From Streptomyces sp. NRRL S-1022 (GTDB taxonomy: Bacteria; Actinomycetota; Actinomycetes; Streptomycetales; Streptomycetaceae), in contig NZ_JOIU01000029.1 of NCBI RefSeq assembly GCF_000720135.1, positions 1-64,000 of the forward strand: a stretch of 64,000 bases of DNA. Reading direction: 5' to 3'. This document shows positions 42,638 through 51,379 of the stretch, one piece after another. The position numbers and the translations under genes are program-made. Position 1 is the first letter of the stretch. Each line of letters opens with the position of its first letter. Under the pieces are notes generated by a model. That model was not told the DNA's origin and searched no databases. It saw only the letters and a list, made by a program, of their open reading frames with translations.

Positions 42638-43912
42638 TCACATATGCCCCGTAAGTCTCGCGTGCAGCGTGAGCGCGGAGGCGTCGGTGAGGGAGGCGAT
42701 CTGGTCCACGATCACCCGCTTGCGCGCCCGGTCGTCACCGGCCGCGTCGAACAGCGCCCGGAACTGGGGGTCGAGGCCGTCGGGCGCGCGGGCGGTCAGC
42801 GCCTCGGCCAGCTCGGCGACGATCACCCGCTGGTCGGCGCGCAGCCGCTCCTGCTCGTCCCGCTGCATCACGTAGCGGTCCGCGACCGCCTTGAGCACCG
42901 CGCACTCCATGCGGGTCTCACGGGGTACGACGAGTCCGGCGGCGTAGCGCGTGAGCCGGCCGGTCCCCCACACCGTGCGCGTGGCGGCCTCGGCGGCCAG
43001 GCAGAAGCGTCCGATGAGCTGGCTGGTGGCGTCCTTCAGCCGGGCCTGGGCGGCCGCGCTGCCGTCGTAGCCGTGCGGCCACCACTCCTCCTCCTGGAGG
43101 CGGTCCAGCGCGGCGGCGAGTTCGGCCGGGTCGGTGTCCGCGGGGACGTACCGGCCGACGGCGACCTGGAACACCGCCTGCCGTTCCGGCTCGGCGTGCA
43201 GGCAGTCGGGGTCGATGTGCCCGGCGTGCAGGCCGTCCTCGACGTCGTGCACCGAGTAGGCGACGTCGTCGGACCAGTCCATGACCTGTGCCTCGAAGCA
43301 GGTGCGGGTGCCGGGGGCGTGGGCGCGGACCCAGTCGAACACCGGGCGGTCGTCCTCGTACACGCCGAACTTCCGCGAGTCCGGGTCGGCGGGGTGCGCG
43401 CCGCGCGGCCACGGGTACTTGGTGGCGGCGTCGAGGGTGGCGCGGGTGAGGTTCAGGCCGACTGAGCCGTCGTCGGTGAACCGTTTGGGCTCGATGCGGG
43501 TGAGGAGCCTGAGGGACTGGGCGTTGCCCTCGAAGCCGCCGCAGTCGTCGGCGAACTCGTTCAGCGCGGTCTCGCCGTTGTGGCCGAAGGGGGGATGACC
43601 GAGGTCGTGGGCGAGGCAGGCCGCCTCGACCAGGTCCGGGTCACAGCCGAGGGCGGCGCCCAGCTCACGGCCGACCTGGGCGCATTCCAGGGAGTGGGTG
43701 AGGCGGGTGCGGGGGCTGGGGTCCCAGGCCTGGGGGTGCGTCCCCGGGGTGACCACCTGCGTCTTGCCCGCGAGGCGGCGCAGGGCGCCCGAGTGCAGGA
43801 TGCGGGCGCGGTCGCGCTGGAAGGCGGTACGGCCGGGGCGTTTGTCGGGTTCGGGGACCCAGCGGTCGAGTGACGCCGGGTCGTATGCCGTGGCGAGTGC
43901 GGTGCCTTCCAT
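42638..43912 (-). CDS. dgt: Deoxyguanosinetriphosphate triphosphohydrolase-like protein
   Basis: A 424-residue HD-domain hydrolase that cleaves dGTP (or dNTPs) to the nucleoside and triphosphate. Start ATG 43910-43912. Motifs: [25 protein letters not shown] (first metal His), [18 protein letters not shown] (HD pair), [18 protein letters not shown] (late metal Asp). A C-terminal helical domain completes the fold. It sits 28 bp downstream of cbiX and upstream of the reductase and dnaG, in the order seen in other Streptomyces. A dNTP-pool role next to primase is sensible but not shown. Confidence 0.95.
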   Translation of the reverse strand: MEGTALATAYDPASLDRWVPEPDKRPGRTAFQRDRARILHSGALRRLAGKTQVVTPGTHPQAWDPSPRTRLTHSLECAQVGRELGAALGCDPDLVEAACLAHDLGHPPFGHNGETALNEFADDCGGFEGNAQSLRLLTRIEPKRFTDDGSVGLNLTRATLDAATKYPWPRGAHPADPDSRKFGVYEDDRPVFDWVRAHAPGTRTCFEAQVMDWSDDVAYSVHDVEDGLHAGHIDPDCLHAEPERQAVFQVAVGRYVPADTDPAELAAALDRLQEEEWWPHGYDGSAAAQARLKDATSQLIGRFCLAAEAATRTVWGTGRLTRYAAGLVVPRETRMECAVLKAVADRYVMQRDEQERLRADQRVIVAELAEALTARAPDGLDPQFRALFDAAGDDRARKRVIVDQIASLTDASALTLHARLTGHM

Positions 43913-43940
43913 GGGTCGACACTAAGGCACCCCGCATCCC

Positions 43941-44729
43941 TCAGGCGGCTTCGGCCGCCGTCGCCCCCAGGCTCTGGTCGTAGCGGTGCAGAACCAGGCG
44001 GGCCATCGTGTCGTGGGCCCCCAGGGGGGCCGAGGCGATCCACGGCGCCTCCGCGGCGCACCGGGTCGCGAAGCGGCCGGGAGCCGTGAAACAGGAAGCA
44101 ACTGCCACGGTGTGGCGTCCCCGCGCCGCCAGGACGCGCAGCGCCGTCGCCACCGTCGGCGTCGCCGCCGAGGCGTACGCGGGGAGCACCGGGACGCCCA
44201 GCCGGGCGGACAGCAGGCGGGCCGTGCGACGGGTGTCGGCGGCCGAGTCGGGGTCGCGGGAACCGGCCGCGGCGAGGACGACCGCCGTCGAGCGGCGGGC
44301 GGTGTCGTCCGTCCCGGACGGCCAGCCGGCCTCGGCCAGGCGGGCGTGCAGGGCCTCGGCGAGCAGGGGGTGCGGGCCCAGCGGGGCGGCCAGGCGGGTG
44401 CGCGCGCGTGCGGCGCCGGCCATCTCCGGGATGTCCTGCTTGACGTGGTAGCCGCGGCTGAGGAGCAGCGGGACGAGGACGGCGGGGGTGTCACCGAGCG
44501 CGGCGAGGGTGTCCGGGAGCAGGGGTTCGTTCAGCTCGATGTGCCCCAGGTGCACGGGGAGGCCGGGACGCAGCCCGCGGACCCGGGCCATGAGGGCCCG
44601 CACGGTGGTGAGCGCCCGCGGGTCGCGGCTGCCGTGGGCGACCAGCACGAGGGCGGGCGGGGCCGGGCGGCGGCGGCCGGGCGGGGAGAGGGGCCGGCCA
44701 CTGGTGCGGGGTGGGGTGGACGCCGTCAT
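43941..44729 (-). CDS. Sirohydrochlorin chelatase CbiX/SirB-like
   Basis: A 262-residue type II chelatase with two tandem half-domains, each beginning with the metal-binding motif: LVLVAHGSRDPRAL (His in AHGS) and VVLAAAGSRDPDSA, where the histidine is replaced by alanine. The second-domain start YHVKQDIPEMA of half one is typical of CbiX long forms. It inserts Fe2+ (siroheme) or Co2+ (cobalamin) into sirohydrochlorin. Siroheme is the cofactor of the NirB nitrite reductase encoded 13 kb away, which fits a nitrogen-assimilation role. ATG 44727-44729. The first 25 residues are Pro/Arg-rich. Confidence 0.88.
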   Translation of the reverse strand: MTASTPPRTSGRPLSPPGRRRPAPPALVLVAHGSRDPRALTTVRALMARVRGLRPGLPVHLGHIELNEPLLPDTLAALGDTPAVLVPLLLSRGYHVKQDIPEMAGAARARTRLAAPLGPHPLLAEALHARLAEAGWPSGTDDTARRSTAVVLAAAGSRDPDSAADTRRTARLLSARLGVPVLPAYASAATPTVATALRVLAARGRHTVAVASCFTAPGRFATRCAAEAPWIASAPLGAHDTMARLVLHRYDQSLGATAAEAA

Positions 44730-44882
44730 GGAAGGATCCTGACCGGAAGACGTTGCGGGCCCGTTGCGCGGCCGTCACGGGTATTTTCCGTGGGTTCACC
44801 GCGTACGGATGCACGGTGTGAGGCGAACCGGACCGCCCTCGTTCGGCGTCCTCCATGACCGGAGGCGATCAGGAGGGACCGT

Positions 44883-45560
44883 ATGAGGATCCGTCGACCG
44901 CGGTGGCCGCGCACGCGGGCCGGGCAGCGGCGGCTGGTACAGGCCGTGATGGCCGGGTGTGTGCTGGCGCTGCTGCCGGTGACCTGGCTGTACGTGTCCA
45001 CGGCGGACCGGCTGCGGACGACGGCGGACGTCCCGCGCGCCGATGTCGCGGTGGTGTTCGGGGCCGGGCTGTGGCAGGGCGAGCCGTCGCCGTACCTCGC
45101 GCACCGGCTGGACGCGGCGGCGAAGCTGTACCGGGCGGGGCGGATCAAGGTGGTCCTGGTCACCGGGGACAACAGCCGCGAGGACTACGACGAGCCGGAC
45201 GCCATGCGCGCGTACCTCACCCGGCACGGGGTGCCGGACGCGCGGATCGTCAGCGACTACGCCGGGTTCGACACCTGGGACTCCTGCGTCCGGGCCAGGA
45301 AGATCTTCGGTGTGGACCGGGCGGTGCTGATCAGCCAGGACTTCCACATCCGGCGGGCGGTGGCGCTGTGCGAGGCGGCGGGGGTGGACTCGTACGGCGT
45401 CGGGGTGGCCGCGAAACGCGACGTGACCTGGTACTACGGCGGGACGCGCGAGGTGTTCGCGGCGGGCAAGGCGGCACTGGACGCGGTGTTCCGGCCGGAC
45501 CCGCGGTTCCTGGGGCCGAAGGAGCCGGGGGTGGCACGGGCGCTGGCCGCCGGACGGTGA
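44883..45560 (+). CDS. SanA/YdcF (DUF218) membrane-anchored protein
   Basis: A 225-residue protein, ATG 44883 after AGGAGGG. One N-terminal membrane span (VMAGCVLALLPVTWLYV) anchors an extracytoplasmic DUF218 domain: VAVVFGAGLWQGEPSPYLAHRL, KVVLVTGDNSREDYDE, DTWDSCVRARKIFGVDRA and QDFHIRRAVALCEAAG. E. coli SanA is linked to envelope barrier function (vancomycin sensitivity at high temperature). The biochemical activity is unknown. It is divergent from cbiX and upstream of nitrate reductase, with which no functional link is apparent. Confidence 0.9.
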   Translation: MRIRRPRWPRTRAGQRRLVQAVMAGCVLALLPVTWLYVSTADRLRTTADVPRADVAVVFGAGLWQGEPSPYLAHRLDAAAKLYRAGRIKVVLVTGDNSREDYDEPDAMRAYLTRHGVPDARIVSDYAGFDTWDSCVRARKIFGVDRAVLISQDFHIRRAVALCEAAGVDSYGVGVAAKRDVTWYYGGTREVFAAGKAALDAVFRPDPRFLGPKEPGVARALAAGR

Positions 45561-45651
45561 CGGCGTGCGGAGACGGCGTGCGCCGGCGGTGTGCGCCGAC
45601 CGTGGCCTCACGGCGGGCGGGGCGGCGCGGGGAGGTCGCCGTGCCGGGGGC

Positions 45652-45690
45652 GTAACCGGATGCGGCACGGGGCCGTAACACACCGGACGC
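45652..45690 (+). promoter_or_regulatory. Candidate GlnR binding region upstream of nitrate reductase
   Basis: Two GTAAC half-sites (45652-45656 and 45675-45679) lie 23 bp apart, 14-50 bp upstream of the start codon; the second is followed after 6 bases by GACGC, a weak GAAAC match. The GlnR pattern is gTnAc-n6-GaAAc repeated. Spacing of the two copies is one base off ideal, so the match is moderate. Confidence 0.4.
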
Positions 45691-45702
45691 ACGCTGGGCG
45701 GT

Positions 45703-47964
45703 ATGGAGAACACCTCGACGCCCACCCACTGCCCGTACTGCGCCTTGCAGTGCGGGATGAACATCACGCCCCTGCCCCAGGGGGGCGTCGAGGTCACCGA
45801 GCGCCCGGACTTCCCCGTCAACCGGGGCGCGCTGTGCGGCAAGGGCCGTACGGCGGCACAGGTGCTGTCCCCGGCGGTACGGCTGACCGCGCCGCTGGTG
45901 CGGGAGGGCGGCCGGCTGGTGGAGGCGGGCTGGCCCGAGGCGCTGGACCGGATCGCCGAGCGGCTCTCGGCGACCCGGGAGCGGTACGGCGCGGACGCGG
46001 TCGGGGTGTTCGGCGGGGGCGGGCTGACCAACGAGAAGGCGTACACGCTCGGCAAGTTCGCGCGGGTGGTGCTGGGCACCTCGCAGATCGACTACAACGG
46101 CCGGTTCTGCATGTCGTCGGCCGCGGCGGCCGGCACGAAGGCGTTCGGTCTGGACCGGGGGCTGCCGTTCCCGCTGGAGGACGTCCCGAAGACCGGGTGC
46201 GTGATCCTCGTCGGGTCCAACCCGGCCGAGACCATGCCCCCGTCGCTGCGCTTCTTCACGGAACTGCGGGAGAACGGCGGCACGCTGATCGTCGTCGACC
46301 CGCGCCGGACCAGGACCGCCGAGCAGGCCGACCTGCACCTCGCGCCCCGGCCCGGCACCGATCTCGCGCTCGCCCTCGGCCTGCTGCACCTGGTGGTGGC
46401 CGAGGGGCGGACGGACGAGGAGTACATCCGGGAACGGACCACCGGCTGGGCGGAGGCCCGGGCCGCGGCGATGGCGCACTGGCCGGAGCACGTGGAGCGG
46501 ATCACCGGGGTGCCGGTGCCGCACCTGCGCGAGGCGGTACGGATGTTCTGCGAGCCGGAGGCGGCGATGGTGCTCACCGCGCGCGGGCCGGAGCAGCAGT
46601 CGCAGGGCACGGACACGGTGGGCGCCTGGATCAACCTGTGCCTGGCCACCGGCCGGGCGGGCCGCCCGCTGTCCGGGTACGGCTGCCTGACCGGGCAGGG
46701 CAACGGGCAGGGCGGACGCGAACACGGCCAGAAGGCCGACCAGTTGCCCGGGTACCGCAAGCTGGACGACCCGGCGGCGCGGGCGCACGTGGCCGGTGTG
46801 TGGGGGGTGGACCCGGACAGCCTGCCCGGGCCCGGGCGCAGCGCGTACGAACTCCTCGACGCCCTCGGTACGGACATCCGGGCGCTGCTGCTGATGGGCT
46901 CCAACCCGGTGGTGTCGGCCCCGCGCGCCGCCCACGTCGAGGAGCGCCTGCGCTCGCTGGACTTCCTCGCGGTGGCCGACGTCGTGCTGTCCGAGACGGC
47001 GGAGCTGGCGGACGTGGTGCTGCCGGTCACCCAGTGGGCGGAGGAGACGGGCACGACGACCAGCCTGGAGGGCCGCGTGCTGCTGCGCCGCCGGGCGGTC
47101 GCTCCGCCGCCCGGTGTCCACAGCGACCTCCACGTCCTGCACGAGCTGGCCGACCGCCTCGGCGTGGAGAAGGGTTTCCCGACCGACCCCGAGGAAGTCT
47201 TCGAGGAACTCCGCCGCGCCAGCGCGGGCGGACCCGCCGACTACTCCGGCATCACCTACCGCCGCCTGACCGAGGAGAACGGCGTCTTCTGGCCCTGTCC
47301 GCAGGAGGCGGCGGGGACGGGGGGCGGCGCCGGGGGCGCGGCCCCGGCGGGGGCCGGGGCCGGGGGCTCCGCCGTCGGTGACGGCGAGGACGCGACGCCG
47401 GCCGCGCTGCCCGACGGCCCGGCGGCTGACACCGGCGCGCTGGACGGCCGTTCGCCGGTGGATGCCGGGCGCGCCCCCGTCGTGCCGCCCGTTCATCCCG
47501 GTACTCCCCGGCTCTTCCTCGACGCGTTCGCCACGGCCGACGGGCGGGCCCGGTTCGTGCCGGTGGTGTACCGGGGGACGGCGGAGGAGCCGGACGGTGA
47601 GTACCCGTTGCTGCTGACCACCGGGCGGGTGGTGGCGCAGTACCAGTCGGGGGCGCAGACCCGGCGGGTGGCGGAGCTGAACGCGGCGGCGCCCGGGCCG
47701 TTCGTGGAGCTGCATCCGCGGCTCGCGGCCCGGCTGGGCGCGGCGGAGGGCGACCGCGTGGCCGTCGTGTCCCGGCGCGGCCGGGCCGTGGCGCCGGCGC
47801 GGATCACCAGCGCCATCCGGCCGGACACCGTCTTCATGCCGTTCCACTGGCCGGGCGAGGGCCGCGCGAACACGCTCACCAACCCGGCCCTGGACCCGAC
47901 GTCCCGGATGCCGGAGTTCAAGTCGTGCGCGGTGCGGGTGGAGGTCCTGGGGCCAGGGAGGTAG
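45703..47964 (+). CDS. nasA: Assimilatory nitrate reductase, molybdopterin catalytic subunit
   Basis: A 753-residue molybdenum enzyme reducing nitrate to nitrite in the cytoplasm; matches S. coelicolor NasA (SCO2473). ATG 45703. The N-terminal [4Fe-4S] site is C10, C13, C17 and C45 (HCPYCALQC, ALCGKGRT). C136 in YNGRFCMSSAA is the likely molybdenum ligand. Further bis-MGD motifs: ILVGSNPAETMPPSL, QGTDTVGAWINLCLATG, GCLTGQGNGQGGREHGQK, LLMGSNPVVSAP, and the C-terminal LLTTGRVVAQYQSGAQTR. A low-complexity Gly/Ala/Pro insert of about 60 residues (about 535-600) separates the last domain. No flavin domain is fused, so electrons must come from a separate flavoprotein or ferredoxin. Confidence 0.9.
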   Translation: MENTSTPTHCPYCALQCGMNITPLPQGGVEVTERPDFPVNRGALCGKGRTAAQVLSPAVRLTAPLVREGGRLVEAGWPEALDRIAERLSATRERYGADAVGVFGGGGLTNEKAYTLGKFARVVLGTSQIDYNGRFCMSSAAAAGTKAFGLDRGLPFPLEDVPKTGCVILVGSNPAETMPPSLRFFTELRENGGTLIVVDPRRTRTAEQADLHLAPRPGTDLALALGLLHLVVAEGRTDEEYIRERTTGWAEARAAAMAHWPEHVERITGVPVPHLREAVRMFCEPEAAMVLTARGPEQQSQGTDTVGAWINLCLATGRAGRPLSGYGCLTGQGNGQGGREHGQKADQLPGYRKLDDPAARAHVAGVWGVDPDSLPGPGRSAYELLDALGTDIRALLLMGSNPVVSAPRAAHVEERLRSLDFLAVADVVLSETAELADVVLPVTQWAEETGTTTSLEGRVLLRRRAVAPPPGVHSDLHVLHELADRLGVEKGFPTDPEEVFEELRRASAGGPADYSGITYRRLTEENGVFWPCPQEAAGTGGGAGGAAPAGAGAGGSAVGDGEDATPAALPDGPAADTGALDGRSPVDAGRAPVVPPVHPGTPRLFLDAFATADGRARFVPVVYRGTAEEPDGEYPLLLTTGRVVAQYQSGAQTRRVAELNAAAPGPFVELHPRLAARLGAAEGDRVAVVSRRGRAVAPARITSAIRPDTVFMPFHWPGEGRANTLTNPALDPTSRMPEFKSCAVRVEVLGPGR

Positions 47965-47975
47965 CGCGGTCCGGT

Positions 47976-48000
47976 CCGCCGGATGCCGCACGGCCGGCGG
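47976..48000 (+). terminator. Hairpin after nitrate reductase
   Basis: ccgccgg (47976-47982) and ccggcgg (47994-48000) form a 7-bp stem with an 11-base loop, 12 bp after the stop codon. Confidence 0.4.
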
Positions 48001-48020
48001 GACTCGCATAGGTTCGGTAC

Positions 48021-48884
48021 ATGGCCGACATCGAGCAGACCGCACGGAACGGACAGGACGGACGGAGCGAGCCGTACGACCTGGACGCCTACCTCGACCG
48101 CATCGGCTGGAAGGGCGGGCGGCGGGCCGACCTGGCCACCCTGCGCGGCGTGCACCTGGCGCACGCGCTGTCGCTGCCGTTCGAGAACCTGGACCCGGTG
48201 CGGGGCGCGGCCCCCTCCCTGGCGCCCGCCGACCTGATGGCCAAGCTGGTCCACGGCCGGCGCGGCGGCTACTGCTACGAGCACAACACCCTCCTGCGGC
48301 TGGCGCTGGAGGCGCTCGGCTTCCGGGTGACCCCGCTGGCCGGCCGGGTGGTGGTGGGCGCCGAGACCCCCGAGAGCCGGCCCCGGACACACGCGATGCT
48401 CCGGGTCGAGGTGGCGGGCGAACCGCAGCCGTGGCTGGCGGACGTCGGCTTCGGCGCGGTCGGCGCGCTGCTGCTGCCGGTGCCGCTGGTGACCGGCACC
48501 GAGTTCGAGGGCGCCGGGCGCCGGCACCGGCTGGTGCGGCTGCCGCACGAAGGGCCGCTGGAGCTGTGGGAGTTGCAGGCGCACGCGGCGCGCGGCGGCT
48601 GGTCCGGTCAGTACGCGTTCACGCAGGAGCCGTTCGCCCCGGCCGACTTCGAGGTGTTCAACTGGTTCGTCGGCACCCACCCGCGCTCCCCCTTCACCCG
48701 CCGCCCCTACCTCCAGCGGACCACCGCGGACCGCCATCTCGCCCTGGACGGCGCCCGGTTCACCGAGACCCTCGCCGACGGCACGGTGACCGAGCGGACG
48801 CTGACGGACGAGTCGGAGGCGCGGCGCCTGGTCGCGCAGGAGTTCGGCATCGAGGTGCCCGGGGGGCTGGCCCTGCTGGGCTGA
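48021..48884 (+). CDS. Arylamine N-acetyltransferase
   Basis: A 287-residue enzyme that transfers acetyl or related acyl groups from CoA to arylamines or hydrazines. The catalytic triad is complete: C85 (RRGGYCYEHN), H124 (PRTHAMLRVE) and D141 (WLADVGFG). SLPFENLDPVRG and NWFVGTHPRSPFT are family signatures. ATG 48021. It is monocistronic, between nitrate reductase and a convergent gamma-glutamylcyclotransferase-like gene. In actinomycetes NATs act in xenobiotic acetylation, aminobenzoate-derived antibiotic assembly, or lipid metabolism; the context does not decide. Confidence 0.95.
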   Translation: MADIEQTARNGQDGRSEPYDLDAYLDRIGWKGGRRADLATLRGVHLAHALSLPFENLDPVRGAAPSLAPADLMAKLVHGRRGGYCYEHNTLLRLALEALGFRVTPLAGRVVVGAETPESRPRTHAMLRVEVAGEPQPWLADVGFGAVGALLLPVPLVTGTEFEGAGRRHRLVRLPHEGPLELWELQAHAARGGWSGQYAFTQEPFAPADFEVFNWFVGTHPRSPFTRRPYLQRTTADRHLALDGARFTETLADGTVTERTLTDESEARRLVAQEFGIEVPGGLALLG

Positions 48885-48885
48885 G

Positions 48886-49326
48886 TCAGCGGCGGGAGAG
48901 CCAGTCGCCGTCCGCGATCCGGGTGCCGGTGGCCCGCAGCCGGGCGGCGACAGGCGGGGCGGCGAGGTACACCCAGGCCCGGACGGTGCCGCCGGCGGGG
49001 CGTACGACGTCCCGGGCCGCGCGGACGTAGAGGTTGCGGGGGTCGCCCGGCACGTACTCCTCCAGCCGGTCCAGCGCGGCGAGCAGTTCCCCGTACGCCT
49101 CCGGCCGGGCGGTCACCAGTTCCCCGCGCACGGCTGCGCCGGGTTCCTCGACGGCGTAGGGGTAGCCCGGGCCGTCGTACAGCACGGCGCCGGTGAGGTG
49201 CCCCGGTTCCTCGGCGAGGGTGCGGCCGCGCAGCAGGAGGTCGTGGTTGGCCTCGCCGGGGCGGAGGGTGCCGTAGACGAAGAAGGGCAGGGGGCGGAAG
49301 TCCTCGCGGGGGTCCTCGGCGGTCAC
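48886..49326 (-). CDS. Gamma-glutamylcyclotransferase-like (GGCT/AIG2) protein
   Basis: A 146-residue protein. GTG 49324-49326 is chosen because the family-conserved strand begins soon after (PLPFFVYGTLRPGEANHDLL); the longer in-frame ATG at 49384 adds unlikely sequence and its ribosome binding site is no better. The YGTLRPG motif forms the substrate cavity, and LDRLEEYVPGDPRNLYVR carries the candidate catalytic glutamate. Family members release 5-oxoproline from gamma-glutamyl amines or amino acids. The gene abuts the NAT gene tail to tail with 1 bp between stops. Confidence 0.85.
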   Translation of the reverse strand: MTAEDPREDFRPLPFFVYGTLRPGEANHDLLLRGRTLAEEPGHLTGAVLYDGPGYPYAVEEPGAAVRGELVTARPEAYGELLAALDRLEEYVPGDPRNLYVRAARDVVRPAGGTVRAWVYLAAPPVAARLRATGTRIADGDWLSRR

Positions 49327-49464
49327 GGAAACGATTCTGTACCCCCGCCGGCTCCCCACACATCTCCATGAAGAGGCTATGGACATGACATGTCATGGCC
49401 ACTTAAATCTCGGGGACACGAGCGCCACCCCCACGCCTAGCCTGGCGCCTCCCCGAGGAGACAG

Positions 49465-51114
49465 ATGAGCCGGATACGGCAGCACGTCCGAGGAACCCGT
49501 CGCACGGCCACCGCCGGTGTCGCCTTCGCCACCGCGACCCTGCTGGCCGTCAGCCTCTCCCCCGCCGCCCACGCCGACGGCAGACCGACCCGGGCCACCG
49601 CGATCGAGAACGCGGCGTCGGCCCTGCTGGCCCACGCCTCGTCCCTGGGCCTCACCTCCGCCCAGGACACCAGTGTCCGGGACGTGATCGTGGACAAGGA
49701 CGGCACCCAGCACGTCCGCTACGACCGCACCTACCGGCACCTGCCGGTGCTGGGCGGCGACTTCGTCGTCCACCTGGCCCCGGACGGCGCCTACCGCAGC
49801 GCCGACCGCGCCACCCGGCAGGCCGTCTCCGTGCCCTCCGTCACCCCGGAGGTCTCCGGCCCGCAGGCCGCCGGCCTCGCCGTGAACGCCCTGCGCGCGG
49901 CCAACCTCGGGGAGAAGCTGAAGCAGGTCAAGGCCAAACCGGAGCTGGTGGTCGACGCCCTGCACGGCAGCCCCCGGCTCGCCTGGCGGACCAACGCCGC
50001 CGGCCTGGACTCGCTCGGCAACCCCGTCGCCCGCACCGTGCTGACCGACGCCCGCACCGGCGCGCAGATCGACGCCTGGGACAGCATCGAGACGGCCACC
50101 GGCGACGGCGCGTCCCTGTACAGCGGGACGGTCCCGCTGGAGTCGACCCAGTCCGGGTCGTCGTACCAGCTGAAGGACCCGACCCGCGGCAACACCTACA
50201 CCGGTGACGCCGAGGGCAAGACCGACCTGTGCTTCTTCGGCATCTGCTTCAGCCGGGCCCCGGCGACCCTGTTCACCGACGCCGACAACCACTGGGGCAC
50301 GGGCACCACGGCGGACCGCGCCTCGGCCGCCGTCGACGCCCAGTACGGCACCGACGAGACCTGGGACTACTACAAGAACATCCACGGCCGCAACGGCATC
50401 GCCGGCGACGGCAAGGGCTCGTACAACCGCGTCCACTACGGCAGCAACTACAACAACGCCTTCTGGGACGACAGTTGCTTCTGCATGACCTACGGCGACG
50501 GTGACGGGACCACCTTCGGTCCGCTGGTCGCCCTCGACGTCGCCGGGCACGAGATGACGCACGGCGTCACGTCCAAGACCGCCGCGCTGACCTACTCCGG
50601 CGAGTCCGGCGGCCTGAACGAGGCCACCTCCGACATCCTCGGCACGATGGTGGAGTGGTACGCGAACAACTCCTCCGACACCGGTGACTACCTCATCGGC
50701 GAGAAGATCGTGAAGCCCGGCTTCGGCAAGGCGGCCCTGCGCTTCATGGACAAGCCGTCCAAGGACGGCAGTTCCGCCGACTACTGGAGCTCCTCGGTCG
50801 GCAACCTCGACGTCCACTACTCCTCCGGCGTCGCCAACCACTTCGCCTACCTGCTCGCCGAGGGCAGCGGGGCGAAGACCATCAACGGCGTCGGCTACGA
50901 CTCGCCGACGTACAACGGCTCGGCGGTCACCGGCATCGGCCGGGACAAGGCCGGCAGAATCTGGTACCGGGCGCTGACGGTCTACATGACCTCGTCGACG
51001 AACTACAAGGGCGCCCGTACGGCCACGCTGAACGCCGCCAAGGACCTCTACGGCGCGAGCAGCGCGGAGTACAACGCGGTGGCCGCCGCCTGGAGCGCGG
51101 TCAACGTCACCTGA
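49465..51114 (+). CDS. Secreted M4-family metalloprotease (thermolysin-like)
   Basis: A 549-residue neutral zinc protease. ATG 49465 follows GAGGAG. Signal peptide (ATAGVAFATATLLAVSLSPA, AHA cleavage), FTP/PepSY propeptide (about 40-225) and catalytic domain from about 235. Zinc ligands H362 and H366 (VAGHEMTHGV), with E363 as base, and E386 (GGLNEATSDI), an exact HExxH-x19-E spacing. Calcium-binding and substrate segments (YNRVHYGSNYNNAFWDDSC, GVANHFAYLLAEG, GIGRDKAGRIWYRAL) are typical. Cys pair DLCFFGICF and SCFCMTYG suggest disulfides. It functions in extracellular protein degradation. Monocistronic. Confidence 0.96.
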   Translation: MSRIRQHVRGTRRTATAGVAFATATLLAVSLSPAAHADGRPTRATAIENAASALLAHASSLGLTSAQDTSVRDVIVDKDGTQHVRYDRTYRHLPVLGGDFVVHLAPDGAYRSADRATRQAVSVPSVTPEVSGPQAAGLAVNALRAANLGEKLKQVKAKPELVVDALHGSPRLAWRTNAAGLDSLGNPVARTVLTDARTGAQIDAWDSIETATGDGASLYSGTVPLESTQSGSSYQLKDPTRGNTYTGDAEGKTDLCFFGICFSRAPATLFTDADNHWGTGTTADRASAAVDAQYGTDETWDYYKNIHGRNGIAGDGKGSYNRVHYGSNYNNAFWDDSCFCMTYGDGDGTTFGPLVALDVAGHEMTHGVTSKTAALTYSGESGGLNEATSDILGTMVEWYANNSSDTGDYLIGEKIVKPGFGKAALRFMDKPSKDGSSADYWSSSVGNLDVHYSSGVANHFAYLLAEGSGAKTINGVGYDSPTYNGSAVTGIGRDKAGRIWYRALTVYMTSSTNYKGARTATLNAAKDLYGASSAEYNAVAAAWSAVNVT

Positions 51115-51379
51115 CGCGAGCGGCACCACGGCCGGCCGCCGCCCCGCGCACGGGGTGCGGCCGGCGGGTGGAGGCCAATCGTGTGCTCTTCGCACCCGGC
51201 CCCTCACACGGCCCTGACCTGCCGGAACACTTCCCGGCTGGGCCGTGTGGGGGGCCGTTCGCGCCACCCGTTCACCGCATCGCCGGCCCGCCTCGGCAAG
51301 CGGATCTCCCCGACTGCGACTTACCTCGGAAGGGCAGGGGCGCACCCCTGGACGAGTCGGACGAGCTCTGGGGAGCACC

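Noticed and set aside
45331..48390. A 1019-codon minus-strand open frame opposite nitrate reductase
   Set aside because: Shadow of nasA and NAT; no motifs.
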